DNA of 13,881 bases from Pseudomonadota bacterium (GCA_023422735.1 JAFAGL010000119.1:1-13881); one strand, 5' to 3'. Positions 6,553 through 13,773 are shown, counted from the stretch's first letter. Notes: generated by a model not told the origin, from the letters alone. Numbers and translations: made by a program.

Positions 6553-6581
6553 TTGACGGGTGAGGTGGCTCTAGATAGTTT
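6553..6581 (+). promoter_or_regulatory. Weak candidate promoter for the ABC importer operon at 6632
   Basis: TTGACG (6553-6558), a 17-nt spacer and TAGTTT (6576-6581) lie about 50 bp before the binding-protein start. The -35 box is good and the -10 box is poor (three of six consensus bases), so regulation by an activator would be expected if this is the true promoter. Confidence 0.35.
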
Positions 6582-6631
6582 GCCAGCTTCATTTCGGGAG
6601 CGTCGTGGATATACGGCGAGTGGAGGAAGTT

Positions 6632-7618
6632 ATGAGAAAATTTGTGCTCGCTACCGTATCTGGGCTGATGATGATGGCCAGCTCTGCACACGCGTTGACT
6701 GTTTATTCGAGCGTCGATGAAGACAATGCCAAGCGCATTCTCAATGCGTTCTCCGACGCCACAGGTGTTGACGTGCAAATGGTATTTTTGTCTTCGGGGC
6801 CTGCTTTGTCACGGATCGAAGCGGAAGCAAGCCGTCCACAGGCTGATGTGTGGTTCGGCGCTCCGAGCGAGAACCACATCCTTGCCGCGGAGCGCAATCT
6901 GGTCGAGCCCTATGTTTCGGCGAATGCGGGTGATCTTGCTGACGAGTTCAAGGACGCCGATGGAAACTGGCACGCGATCTACACCAATCCGCTCGCTATC
7001 GGCGTTCGCAAGGATATTCTGGAAAGTCGCGGTGTCCCGCTTCCGAAGTCCTGGGAGGATCTGAAGAAGAAAGACTATCGCGGCCTTATTCAAATGCCAT
7101 CTCCGCAATCGTCTGGCACAGCCTATGCGGTCATTCTCACATTGAACGAGCTATGGGGTGAGGACGCGACCTTCGAGTATATGAAGGAACTCAACCCGAA
7201 TATTCAGACCTATACGCAAAGCGGCACTGCGCCGTCCGGCGCACTGGGCGTCGGTGAAACGCCTATCGCGCTCCAGTTTTCGCCGGGCTTTCTGAAGCTT
7301 GTCGATGAAGGCTTTCCAGTGGAAGTGGTCTTCCCGGCTGAAGGCGTCGGCTATGAAGTCGCTGCGATGTCGATCCTGAAGGGAGCGACCAATGTGGAGG
7401 ATGCAAAGAAGCTTGTGGACTGGATGACTTCGGCTGAAGGGCAGGGGCAACTTTCTGAAGAGAAAACTTACTTCCTGCCCATTCGTTCGGATGTAAGCGC
7501 CGGCGAAGGTATTCCCTCGCTCGACGATATCAAGCTCGTATCTTATGATCCAGCGTTTGCTTCCGATAACCGCCAGCGTCTGGTCGACCGTTGGGTCGAT
7601 GAGGTTCTCGGTCAGTAA
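6632..7618 (+). CDS. ABC transporter substrate-binding protein, AfuA/FbpA/PhnS-like (PBP2 fold)
   Basis: This 328-residue periplasmic binding protein has a signal peptide at residues 1-21 (MRKFVLATV... ending SSAHA). The mature part starts LTVYSSVDEDNAKRIL, then FLSSGPALSRIEAE and ADVWFGAPSENH, the opening blocks of the AfuA/Fe-type family-1 binding proteins. The conserved YTNPLAIGVRKDIL and WEDLKKKDYRGLI segments follow. The protein contains no adjacent Tyr-Tyr pair, the usual ferric ligands in FbpA, so iron is doubtful. Organophosphates (hexose phosphate, 2-aminoethylphosphonate) or other anions are known for relatives. ATG 6632 is chosen because GGAGGA at 6622-6627 precedes it and it gives a clean signal peptide; an in-frame GTG at 6605 would add nine residues. 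It is the first gene of a three-gene importer operon. Confidence 0.87.
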   Translation: MRKFVLATVSGLMMMASSAHALTVYSSVDEDNAKRILNAFSDATGVDVQMVFLSSGPALSRIEAEASRPQADVWFGAPSENHILAAERNLVEPYVSANAGDLADEFKDADGNWHAIYTNPLAIGVRKDILESRGVPLPKSWEDLKKKDYRGLIQMPSPQSSGTAYAVILTLNELWGEDATFEYMKELNPNIQTYTQSGTAPSGALGVGETPIALQFSPGFLKLVDEGFPVEVVFPAEGVGYEVAAMSILKGATNVEDAKKLVDWMTSAEGQGQLSEEKTYFLPIRSDVSAGEGIPSLDDIKLVSYDPAFASDNRQRLVDRWVDEVLGQ

Positions 7619-7630
7619 TATCGGCTTATC

Positions 7631-9304
7631 GTGGTTACTACCGCTCGCTCGCAACTCCGCATCCTGGCCCGGGATCCCATCCTGCTCGCGCTGGTTGGGG
7701 TCATCTTTGTCTCGATCCTGATCTTTGTGGTCTATCCCTTGGCAATGGTGTTCATCGCCAGCCTTCAGGATCGTGGCGAATGGACTTTGGCCAATTATTC
7801 GCTGATGAGCGAGCGGCGGCTTTACAGGAACGCTCTTTGGAACAGTTTGTCGGTGGGTACGCTGGTCGGGTTGATCGGTGTAATCCTCGGATATATTGCG
7901 GCTTTCGTCCTTACCCGCCTCAACGTTCCTGGTAAGCGCATCCTGCACTATCTGATGATCGTTCCGATCATTTCGCCACCTTTCGTGTCAGCGGTGTCGA
8001 TCCTGTTTCTGTTCGGATTCAACGGGCTTATAACCCGGCAACTACTGGGTCTGCAGGATTTCAGCATTTATGGCTTCCACGGCGTGGTCTGGTCGCAGGT
8101 ATTTACCTTCGCCCCGATCGCTTACCTGTCCTTGCGTGGCGTTCTCGCTTCGATCAGCCCTACGCTTGAAGATGCTGCACTCAACATCGGCGCGTCCAGA
8201 TGGCAGGTATTCTGGAAGGTGACATTCCCGCTGTCGCTGCCGGGCGTGGCCAGTGCTTTCCTTATCATTTTCATCGAGTCCATGGCCGACTTCGGTAATC
8301 CGCTGGTATTGGCCGGCGCTGCGTTCCCGATGTTGGCGCCGCAGGCCTATCTGGAGATCACCGGTTCTTTCAACCTCGCGCGCGGCGCAATGCTGTCTGT
8401 TATCCTGCTCCTGCCGTCTATCACCGCCTTTGCGATCCAGCGCTACTGGATTGCAAAGCGCCAGTATGTGACGGTCACAGGAAAACCCACCGCCTCGACT
8501 TCCAAAATCGTGAGTGAGCCGATCAAATGGCTGCTATACGCCTTTGTGCTTCTGTTCGCACTCATCGTCGTCCTCTTTTATAGTGTGATCCTGGTCGGGG
8601 CTTTCACAAAGGTCTGGGGCTTTAATTACGCCCTCACGCTGGATCATTTCGCATATGTCTTCGATGTTGGCTTCGAGACGGTGACGGATACGCTGATCAT
8701 TGCGGTTCTCACGACCCCGATCAGTGGCTTGCTAGGAATGCTGATCGCGTTTCTGGTTGTGCGCCGCGTGTTTCCTGGGAAAGGCGCGCTGGAGTTCGGC
8801 TCTATTCTTTCCTATGCGGTGCCGGGTACTGTGGTCGGCATTGGCTATGTACTCGCATTCAATAGTCCGCCGATCATCTTGACGGGTACGCTGACCATTC
8901 TGGTTCTCTGCTTTGTTTTCCGATATGTCCCGGTCGGTATCCAGTCGGGCATAGCGATTTTGCGCCAGATTGATCCCTCGATCGAGGAAGCCGCGCAGAA
9001 TCTCGGCGCAAGTGCTCTGACAACCTTCCGGAAAGTTACGCTTCCGCTGATCGCTCCGGCATTCTTTTCAGCGCTCGTCTATGCCTTTGTGCGGGCGATG
9101 ACGGCGATAAGCGCGGCGATCTTTCTTGTTTCGGCAAATTGGAACCTGATGACAGTGCAGATCCTCAATCAGGTTGGTTCAGGCCGCCTCGGCGTTGCGG
9201 CGGCCTACTCGATCGTCGTTATCGTGATCGTGCTGATCGCCGTTATCGTCATCAATGCTATCGTCACCCGTATGACGCGGCACATGAATATGGTGAGATT
9301 CTAA
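7631..9304 (+). CDS. ABC transporter permease, fused two-domain type (AfuB/FbpB-like)
   Basis: This 557-residue inner-membrane protein carries two BPD_transp_1 permease domains in one chain, the normal arrangement in the ferric/organophosphate family. The ATPase-contact EAA loops are plain: EDAALNIGASRWQVFWKVTF (180-199) and EEAAQNLGASALTTFRKVTL (452-471). About 12 hydrophobic helices are seen, with a polar linker near residues 275-298. The GTG start at 7631 lies 12 nt after the binding-protein stop and has no clear ribosome binding site. The stop TAA overlaps the ATPase ATG by one base (TAATG), implying coupled translation. The partner subunits are encoded on both sides. Confidence 0.9.
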   Translation: MVTTARSQLRILARDPILLALVGVIFVSILIFVVYPLAMVFIASLQDRGEWTLANYSLMSERRLYRNALWNSLSVGTLVGLIGVILGYIAAFVLTRLNVPGKRILHYLMIVPIISPPFVSAVSILFLFGFNGLITRQLLGLQDFSIYGFHGVVWSQVFTFAPIAYLSLRGVLASISPTLEDAALNIGASRWQVFWKVTFPLSLPGVASAFLIIFIESMADFGNPLVLAGAAFPMLAPQAYLEITGSFNLARGAMLSVILLLPSITAFAIQRYWIAKRQYVTVTGKPTASTSKIVSEPIKWLLYAFVLLFALIVVLFYSVILVGAFTKVWGFNYALTLDHFAYVFDVGFETVTDTLIIAVLTTPISGLLGMLIAFLVVRRVFPGKGALEFGSILSYAVPGTVVGIGYVLAFNSPPIILTGTLTILVLCFVFRYVPVGIQSGIAILRQIDPSIEEAAQNLGASALTTFRKVTLPLIAPAFFSALVYAFVRAMTAISAAIFLVSANWNLMTVQILNQVGSGRLGVAAAYSIVVIVIVLIAVIVINAIVTRMTRHMNMVRF

Positions 9305-10365
9305 TGGCTGAAGCCGTTCATATCCGCAATCTTGACAAGCGCTTCGCGAGTCCGGACGCTCCGGGCCAGGAAGTGCATGCTGTACGAAACGCAAATCTTT
9401 CGGTCGCTCCGGGTGAACTTGTTACCCTTCTTGGCCCCTCAGGTTGCGGAAAGACAACGCTGCTCCGCATGATCGCTGGTTTTGAGGAACCAACCTCGGG
9501 GGACATTCTTTTCGGCGACCGCCGGATGAACGATATCGCGCCGAACCGGCGGGATGCCGCCATGGTATTTCAGTCCTATGCGATCTTCCCGCATTTGTCG
9601 GTCTACGAGAACGTCGTTTTCGGCCTGCGTCTCAAGAAAATGCCGGCGCAGGAGTTGCAGGCCCGCGCCGACAGAGTGCTTGAGGTCAGTGGTCTGACAT
9701 CAATGGCCAAACGTTCGCCGAGCCAGCTATCGGGTGGTCAGCAGCAACGCGTCGCGCTTGCACGTGCTATCGTCATGGAGCCGCGCGTGCTCCTGTTCGA
9801 CGAACCCCTTTCCAATCTGGACGCCAAGTTGCGTGACCAGATGCGCGTTGAAATTCGCGACTTGCAGCAGCGTTTGGGCATCACGTCGCTTTATGTGACA
9901 CATGATCAGATCGAAGCGATGAGCATTTCGGATCGCATCGTTGTCATGAACGGTGGCATCATCGAGCAAATCGGTACCCCCCACGAAGTCTATTCACGTC
10001 CGGCTACACGCTTCGTTGCAGAGTTCATCGGAAAGGCGAACTTTCCTGAGGCGACTGTGGTTGATTCACAAACCGTCGAATTGGCCGGCGTTCGTTTGCC
10101 TCTGGCAAGTGACCTTCCAATTGGTCGCAAGTTGACGTTCGTGCTGCGCCCCGAAGCCATCAAACTTTCCGCAACGGAATCGGATTTTTCTGCAACCGTC
10201 CGTCGGGCCATGTTTCTTGGCAATACTGCGGAATATTTAATTGAAGTTGATGGCTTGGGCACATGGTTGGTAGATGTTCCAAATCCTGGTGAGACGGGCC
10301 TGTTCGCTCCGGGCCAGAACGTCTTCGCTTCGCCATCGAGATCATCCCTTCATATGTTGGCCTGA
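9304..10365 (+). CDS. ABC transporter ATP-binding protein with TOBE domain (AfuC/PotA-like)
   Basis: This 353-residue cytoplasmic ATPase has Walker A GPSGCGKTT (44-52), Q-loop VFQSYAIFPH (88-97), signature LSGGQQQR (142-149), Walker B VLLFDEP (162-168) and switch His in YVTHDQ (H200). The C-terminal third (about 240-353) is a TOBE-type regulatory extension: FIGKANFPEA, then VLRPEAIKL and FLGNTAEYLIEVDG. This matches the CUT1/ferric/polyamine ATPase class. ATG 9304 overlaps the permease stop; the longer frame upstream lies inside the permease gene and is not used. It energises the importer made of the two preceding gene products, completing a self-sufficient operon. Confidence 0.9.
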   Translation: MAEAVHIRNLDKRFASPDAPGQEVHAVRNANLSVAPGELVTLLGPSGCGKTTLLRMIAGFEEPTSGDILFGDRRMNDIAPNRRDAAMVFQSYAIFPHLSVYENVVFGLRLKKMPAQELQARADRVLEVSGLTSMAKRSPSQLSGGQQQRVALARAIVMEPRVLLFDEPLSNLDAKLRDQMRVEIRDLQQRLGITSLYVTHDQIEAMSISDRIVVMNGGIIEQIGTPHEVYSRPATRFVAEFIGKANFPEATVVDSQTVELAGVRLPLASDLPIGRKLTFVLRPEAIKLSATESDFSATVRRAMFLGNTAEYLIEVDGLGTWLVDVPNPGETGLFAPGQNVFASPSRSSLHMLA

Positions 10366-10383
10366 CCGCAGCTGGCAGCACCC

Positions 10384-10404
10384 GCCCGCTTTCTTAACGC
10401 GGGC
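10384..10404 (+). terminator. Weak hairpin after the ABC operon, possible terminator
   Basis: GCCCGC (10384-10389) and GCGGGC (10399-10404) form a six-pair all-G/C stem with a nine-base loop, 19 nt past the ATPase stop. There is no T run after it, so it would be a factor-assisted or inefficient terminator. Its position between two transcription units is the main support. The rest of the 193-bp gap shows no clear sigma-70 promoter. Confidence 0.35.
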
Positions 10405-10493
10405 ACCCCATCAGCAGCCATAGGGTCCATTGCACTAGCTTAGGGACGCAGGCTTTGCTTTAACAAGGCCTAGAGATTCGGAAGGAGTCGCCT

Positions 10494-10562
10494 GTGAGCT
10501 TCGGGCAACCCGGCAGACTTGGATTCGGATCGTCGCGTGAAAATTTCGGGAGGATGGCATGA
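10494..10562 (+). CDS. Possible 22-residue leader ORF overlapping the TRAP binding-protein start
   Basis: GTG at 10494 is preceded by GAAGGAG (10481-10487) with a six-nt spacer, a stronger ribosome binding site than most genes in this window have. The frame reads 22 codons (begins VSFGQPGRLG, ends ENFGRMA) and stops at TGA 10560-10562, which overlaps the ATG of the next gene as ATGA. It is too short for the family tools and has no recognised homologue. It could be a translationally coupled leader that controls the TRAP binding protein, or an accidental frame. The ribosome binding site and the exact four-base overlap argue against pure chance. Confidence 0.4.
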   Translation: MSFGQPGRLGFGSSRENFGRMA

Positions 10563-11650
10563 AACGCAGAAACTTCATTGGGGCACTAGGTGTCGGGACG
10601 GTTACATCGGCCTTGGCCCGGCCGGCGATCGCTCAGTCCAGCCCGGAGATCAATTGGAGGCTGCAGTCCAGTTATCCCAAATCATTGAACACCATCTATG
10701 GTGCAGGCGACTCCTTTTCAAAATTCGTTTCTGAAGCCACTGACGGCAAGTTCAAGATTCAGGTTTTTGCAGCCGGTGAACTCATCCCCCCTTTGAGCAT
10801 TGTGGACGGTGTTCAGGGTGGCACGGTCGAGATGGGGCATACGGGTGCCTATTTCTACATAGGCAAGGATCCGGCATTTGCGTTCGGTACCTGCATTCCC
10901 TTTGGCCCCAACGCACGTCAGCAAAATGGCTGGTTCTATCAAGGTGGCGGCAACGATCTTTATAACGAGTTCTGTTCGACCTATCAGCTTTATCACCTGC
11001 CGATCGGCAATACCGGTACGCAGATGGGTGGCTGGTTTCGCAAAGAGATCAAAAGCGTCGCGGACCTGAGAGGCACGAAGATGCGCATCGGCGGGCTGGC
11101 GGGAACAGTTTTGCAGAAGCTTGGTCTGGTTCCCACGCAGATTGCAGCCGGCGACATCTACCCGTCTCTCGAACGCGGCACGATTGATGCGGCGGAGTTC
11201 GTTGGGCCTTTTGACGATCAGAGCCTCGGCCTGTCGAAGATCGCGCCCTACTATTATTTCCCCGGATTTTGGGAAGGCTCGGCTTCAATGAGCCTGTTTA
11301 TCAACCTGAACAAATGGAATGAATTGCCTGAGCGTTATCGCGCCGTCATGAACCAGGCTGCTATGGCTGCGGGCGCTGAAATGACTGCCAAATATGATGC
11401 GCAAAATCCGATCGCATTGCGCAAGCTTGTAGCTGAAGGCACGCAATTACGCGCATTCCCTGTTGACGTACTAAAAGAAAGCTATGCCGCGGCGCGTGAA
11501 CTTTACGCGGAGTTGAGCGAACAAAGCCCTGCCTTCAAAAAGCTGCTCGAACACCAGACTACCTTTCAGGACCAGACCTATCAGTGGTGGCAGATCGCCG
11601 ATTATAGTTTCGACACGCTGATGCTTCGCGCAAAGCACGAAAAATGGTAG
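10559..11650 (+). CDS. TRAP transporter substrate-binding protein (DctP family, TakP-like 2-oxo/2-hydroxy acid type)
   Basis: This 363-residue periplasmic protein has a Tat-type signal: twin arginine in MKRRNFIG, hydrophobic core, and cleavage near AIA-Q at 25/26. The mature protein fits the DctP family (PF03480), and specifically the TakP/lactate-binding subgroup by GTQMGGWFRKEIKSVADLRG (153-172), KMRIGGLAG with the carboxylate-binding Arg at R176, and GTIDAAEFVGPFDD (207-220), as well as YYYFPGFWEG. Known relatives bind alpha-keto acids or lactate. GGGAGGA (10548-10554) precedes ATG 10559. No DctQ or DctM membrane subunits are encoded in the window, so its translocator is unknown. It heads an operon with a Rossmann protein and a 2-hydroxy-acid dehydrogenase, which fits such a ligand. 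Confidence 0.87.
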   Translation: MKRRNFIGALGVGTVTSALARPAIAQSSPEINWRLQSSYPKSLNTIYGAGDSFSKFVSEATDGKFKIQVFAAGELIPPLSIVDGVQGGTVEMGHTGAYFYIGKDPAFAFGTCIPFGPNARQQNGWFYQGGGNDLYNEFCSTYQLYHLPIGNTGTQMGGWFRKEIKSVADLRGTKMRIGGLAGTVLQKLGLVPTQIAAGDIYPSLERGTIDAAEFVGPFDDQSLGLSKIAPYYYFPGFWEGSASMSLFINLNKWNELPERYRAVMNQAAMAAGAEMTAKYDAQNPIALRKLVAEGTQLRAFPVDVLKESYAAARELYAELSEQSPAFKKLLEHQTTFQDQTYQWWQIADYSFDTLMLRAKHEKW

Positions 11651-11683
11651 AACTACCTTTGATGCCGAGACGCGTGGCTATCG

Positions 11684-12538
11684 ATGACCGCTAGGCTCAA
11701 GATCAATCTGATCGGTCCAGGCAAGGTTGGGCAAACATTAGGTCGGCTGCTCGCTGACCAGGCTCTGCATTCGATTCAGGATGTGTTCGGCCACAATCCC
11801 GAACGTGCAGCGAAAGCCGTCGCCTTCATTGGCGATGGTTCCGTTGTCCCCTCGCTAGCAGCTATGCGTCCGGCTGATATTTGGCTCATCACAGTACCGG
11901 ACTCGAAGATCGGCCCGGTAGCTGAAGAGCTTTCCACCCTTCAGCCGGCCGTGCCGGCTATGGCTGTCCATTGCAGCGGCTTCTTTCCTGCCGAAGAGAT
12001 GCAGGGACTGCGAAATCTGGGATGGTCTTTGGTCAGCGCTCATCCCGTGCTGACGTTTGCAGACCCCGAGATTGCTGTGCAGCATTTCGAGGGTACCTGT
12101 TGTGGATTGGAGGGCGACGAGCCGGCACGCACCCAAGTTGCAAAGCTTTTCGAAGAAATTGGTGCGCGGACCTTCGCCATCACCTCGGACGGCAAAGAGC
12201 TTTATCATGCTGCCGCCGTCATCTCGAGCAACTTCGCGGTGGTTCTTCAAGCTTTGGCACGAGAAGCTTGGTCGCAAGCCGATGTGCCTGATGACATATC
12301 CACAGAGCTCCAACGGAGCATGTTGAAGGCTGTCGTAGAAAACGTCACAGCCCTCGGTCCCGAGGTCGCGTTGACGGGACCTGCAGCCCGGGGAGACTGG
12401 ACGGTGGTAAGCAGGCAGCAAAAGGCAGTGAGCGCATGGCACACGGAAGCTGGTCGAGCCTATGAAAGCCTCAGCATCATGGCGCGGCGGCTTAAGCGCC
12501 TCGGTTCCACTTCACTGCCGGTTATCGAGGAAACCTGA
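11684..12538 (+). CDS. Rossmann-like and DUF2520 domain protein, putative NAD(P)-dependent oxidoreductase
   Basis: This is a 284-residue cytoplasmic protein. The N-terminal dinucleotide-binding fold is shown by INLIGPGKVGQTL (7-19; GxGxxG G11-P-G13-K-V-G16), then LITVPDSKI (68-76) and the HCSG strand end (96-99). SAHPVLTF lies at 118-125. The all-helical DUF2520 domain begins about residue 130 and carries KELYHAAAVISSN (171-183), which is placed like the catalytic helix of beta-hydroxyacid dehydrogenase and ketopantoate-reductase folds, and the hallmark ALTGPAARGD (229-238). The family has no firmly established reaction. ATG 11684 is 33 nt after the TRAP gene, and the stop is separated by one base from the TTG start of the next gene. 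Context suggests a role with 2-oxo or 2-hydroxy acids (inference). Confidence 0.85.
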   Translation: MTARLKINLIGPGKVGQTLGRLLADQALHSIQDVFGHNPERAAKAVAFIGDGSVVPSLAAMRPADIWLITVPDSKIGPVAEELSTLQPAVPAMAVHCSGFFPAEEMQGLRNLGWSLVSAHPVLTFADPEIAVQHFEGTCCGLEGDEPARTQVAKLFEEIGARTFAITSDGKELYHAAAVISSNFAVVLQALAREAWSQADVPDDISTELQRSMLKAVVENVTALGPEVALTGPAARGDWTVVSRQQKAVSAWHTEAGRAYESLSIMARRLKRLGSTSLPVIEET

Positions 12539-12539
12539 A

Positions 12540-13685
12540 TTGCGCAAGCTCGACCGGCTGGTGTCGGTGGAAAACTTTCGACAGATGGCGCGCCGACGGC
12601 TGCCGAAATCTGTCTTCGAGTTCGTCGACGGCGGTTCTGGAGACGAACTGACGCTCGCAGCGAACAGGGCCGACTTCGATCGCATGCGGCTGGTTCCCCG
12701 TATGCTTACGGATGTCGCAAATCCGGACTTGTCGACACGTCTGTGGAATGAGGTTTACGCGACACCTCTGGTCATAAGTCCCATGGGCTCCTGCATGCTG
12801 ATCTGGCCGGAAGCCGATATCACTATCGCCAAAGCGGCTGCGGCACGCGGAATACCCTACACGCTGTCAACCATGTCGACCACCAGCATTGAGCGCATGG
12901 CGAAAGCTGTGGAAGGACCGTTATGGTTCCAGCTCTATGTGTTCAAAGACTATGACTTCAACCGATCCCTTTTAAAGCGCGCTACCGCTTGCGGCTACGA
13001 AACGCTGGTCGTCACGGTGGACCTAAAGGCAGCGGGAAAGCGCGAAAAAGATCTTCGCAATGGAATCTCAATTCCCCTTCGTCCGACGGCCCGACAAATT
13101 TTTGAGGGCGCAATCCGGCCGGGATGGTCGCGGCGCTTCATCAAGACGGGGTTGCCAGAATTTGAAAATGTTAAAGGATTTGATGGCGCGGATCACGCGG
13201 GCTTGACGATTGCGGCACGGGCTGCGCGCAGTCTCGACACCTCAATGTCGCTGGATGACTTTCGTCGTCTGCGAGATTGGTGGAAAGGACGCGTACTCGT
13301 GAAGGGGGTGCTGGATCCGTTGGAGGCAAGGAATCTCGTCGAAGCCGGTGCGGATGGCATCTGGATTTCCAATCATGGGGGTCGTCAGCTTGATAGTGCC
13401 ATTTCGAGTATTGGCGCCGCACCTGCAATTCGCGAAGCTGTCAGGGCTGATGTACCACTCCTTCTCGATTCCGGCGTTCGCCGCGGTCTCGATGCCATCA
13501 AGGCCAAAGCCGCTGGCATCGATGCGGTGGCCATAGGGCGCGCAGCCGCTTATAGCGTTGCAGCCGGGCAACCGGGTGTGGAGCGCATGCTGGATCTGTT
13601 GCTCGACGAAATCCGCAATGGAATGCAGCTTGCGGGCATTCCAAAGTTTACCGATATCAAGGCTGATTTACTGTCGTTTAATTGA
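12540..13685 (+). CDS. FMN-dependent alpha-hydroxy-acid dehydrogenase/oxidase (LldD/glycolate oxidase family)
   Basis: This 381-residue TIM-barrel flavoprotein (PF01070) oxidises 2-hydroxy acids to 2-oxo acids, using quinone or O2. Family residues seen from the TTG start: FQLYVFKD (substrate Tyr), VVTVD, KREKDLRN, VLVKGV (flavin Lys), SNHGGRQLD with catalytic His279 and Arg282, and LLDSGVRRGLD plus AIGRAAAY for FMN phosphate. The second substrate Tyr (Y24 of spinach glycolate oxidase, usual FDYIDGG) is Phe28 here (VFEFVDGG). TTG 12540 is chosen because GAGGAAA at 12528-12534 precedes it and the product then begins like relatives (RLVSVENFRQMARRRLP); the frame is open upstream, with an ATG at 12462 inside the preceding gene. 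L-lactate, glycolate or mandelate-like substrates are all possible. Confidence 0.88.
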   Translation: MRKLDRLVSVENFRQMARRRLPKSVFEFVDGGSGDELTLAANRADFDRMRLVPRMLTDVANPDLSTRLWNEVYATPLVISPMGSCMLIWPEADITIAKAAAARGIPYTLSTMSTTSIERMAKAVEGPLWFQLYVFKDYDFNRSLLKRATACGYETLVVTVDLKAAGKREKDLRNGISIPLRPTARQIFEGAIRPGWSRRFIKTGLPEFENVKGFDGADHAGLTIAARAARSLDTSMSLDDFRRLRDWWKGRVLVKGVLDPLEARNLVEAGADGIWISNHGGRQLDSAISSIGAAPAIREAVRADVPLLLDSGVRRGLDAIKAKAAGIDAVAIGRAAAYSVAAGQPGVERMLDLLLDEIRNGMQLAGIPKFTDIKADLLSFN

Positions 13686-13742
13686 TGACGCACCTAGATG
13701 CGCGTAGCCTGCCCAGATTGCGTTAGCGGCGTGATCCAATCA

Positions 13743-13773
13743 CAGACGCATCCCGGTTACAGGGATGTGTCTG
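13743..13773 (+). terminator. 12-bp hairpin downstream of the hydroxy-acid dehydrogenase gene
   Basis: Arms 13743-13754 and 13762-13773 pair over 12 bp (one G-U at 13748/13768), CAGACGCATCCC with GGGATGTGTCTG, around a seven-base loop. It begins 57 nt after the stop codon. No T run follows on either strand, so it is not a textbook intrinsic terminator; it could protect the mRNA 3' end, act with Rho, or serve a convergent gene. Confidence 0.5.

Larger units (their letters stand above)
6158..6631. other. 474-bp region after the tRNA without a convincing gene
   Basis: No frame here looks like a normal gene. A + strand frame at 6314-6556 has no ribosome binding site and an unnatural composition. 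On the minus strand, a frame from ATG 6549 reads 40 codons to a TAG (6427-6429) and then stays open in the same frame for 29 codons to TGA at 6337. Its codon third positions look coding-like, and it contains TPEGEQISPDLWIG and, after the stop, IAQVTRQVHHVEKLAHAYLP, but I recognise neither piece. It may be a decayed gene remnant. The region also holds the TGTAGCGCG repeat (6189-6208) and several GC-rich short stems (for example GGTTT/AAACC around 6235-6260). Confidence 0.4.

Noticed and set aside
6314..6556. 80-codon + strand frame in the gap after the tRNA
   Set aside because: No ribosome binding site, Ser/Cys/Trp-rich composition and no recognisable motif. The opposite strand looks slightly more coding-like, so I describe the region as gene-free.
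7151..7948. 265-codon minus-strand frame spanning the binding protein and permease genes
   Set aside because: It crosses the boundary of two well-supported + strand genes and is low-complexity Asp/Gln/Arg-rich, as expected for an antisense shadow.
9139..9303. N-terminal extension of the TOBE-type ATPase
   Set aside because: The upstream part of the open frame lies wholly inside the permease gene; ATG 9304 gives the normal family N-terminus and a TAATG overlap.
12462..12539. ATG 12462 as start of the hydroxy-acid dehydrogenase
   Set aside because: It would overlap the DUF2520 gene by 77 bases and add residues not like the family; TTG 12540 has a ribosome binding site and the expected N-terminus.
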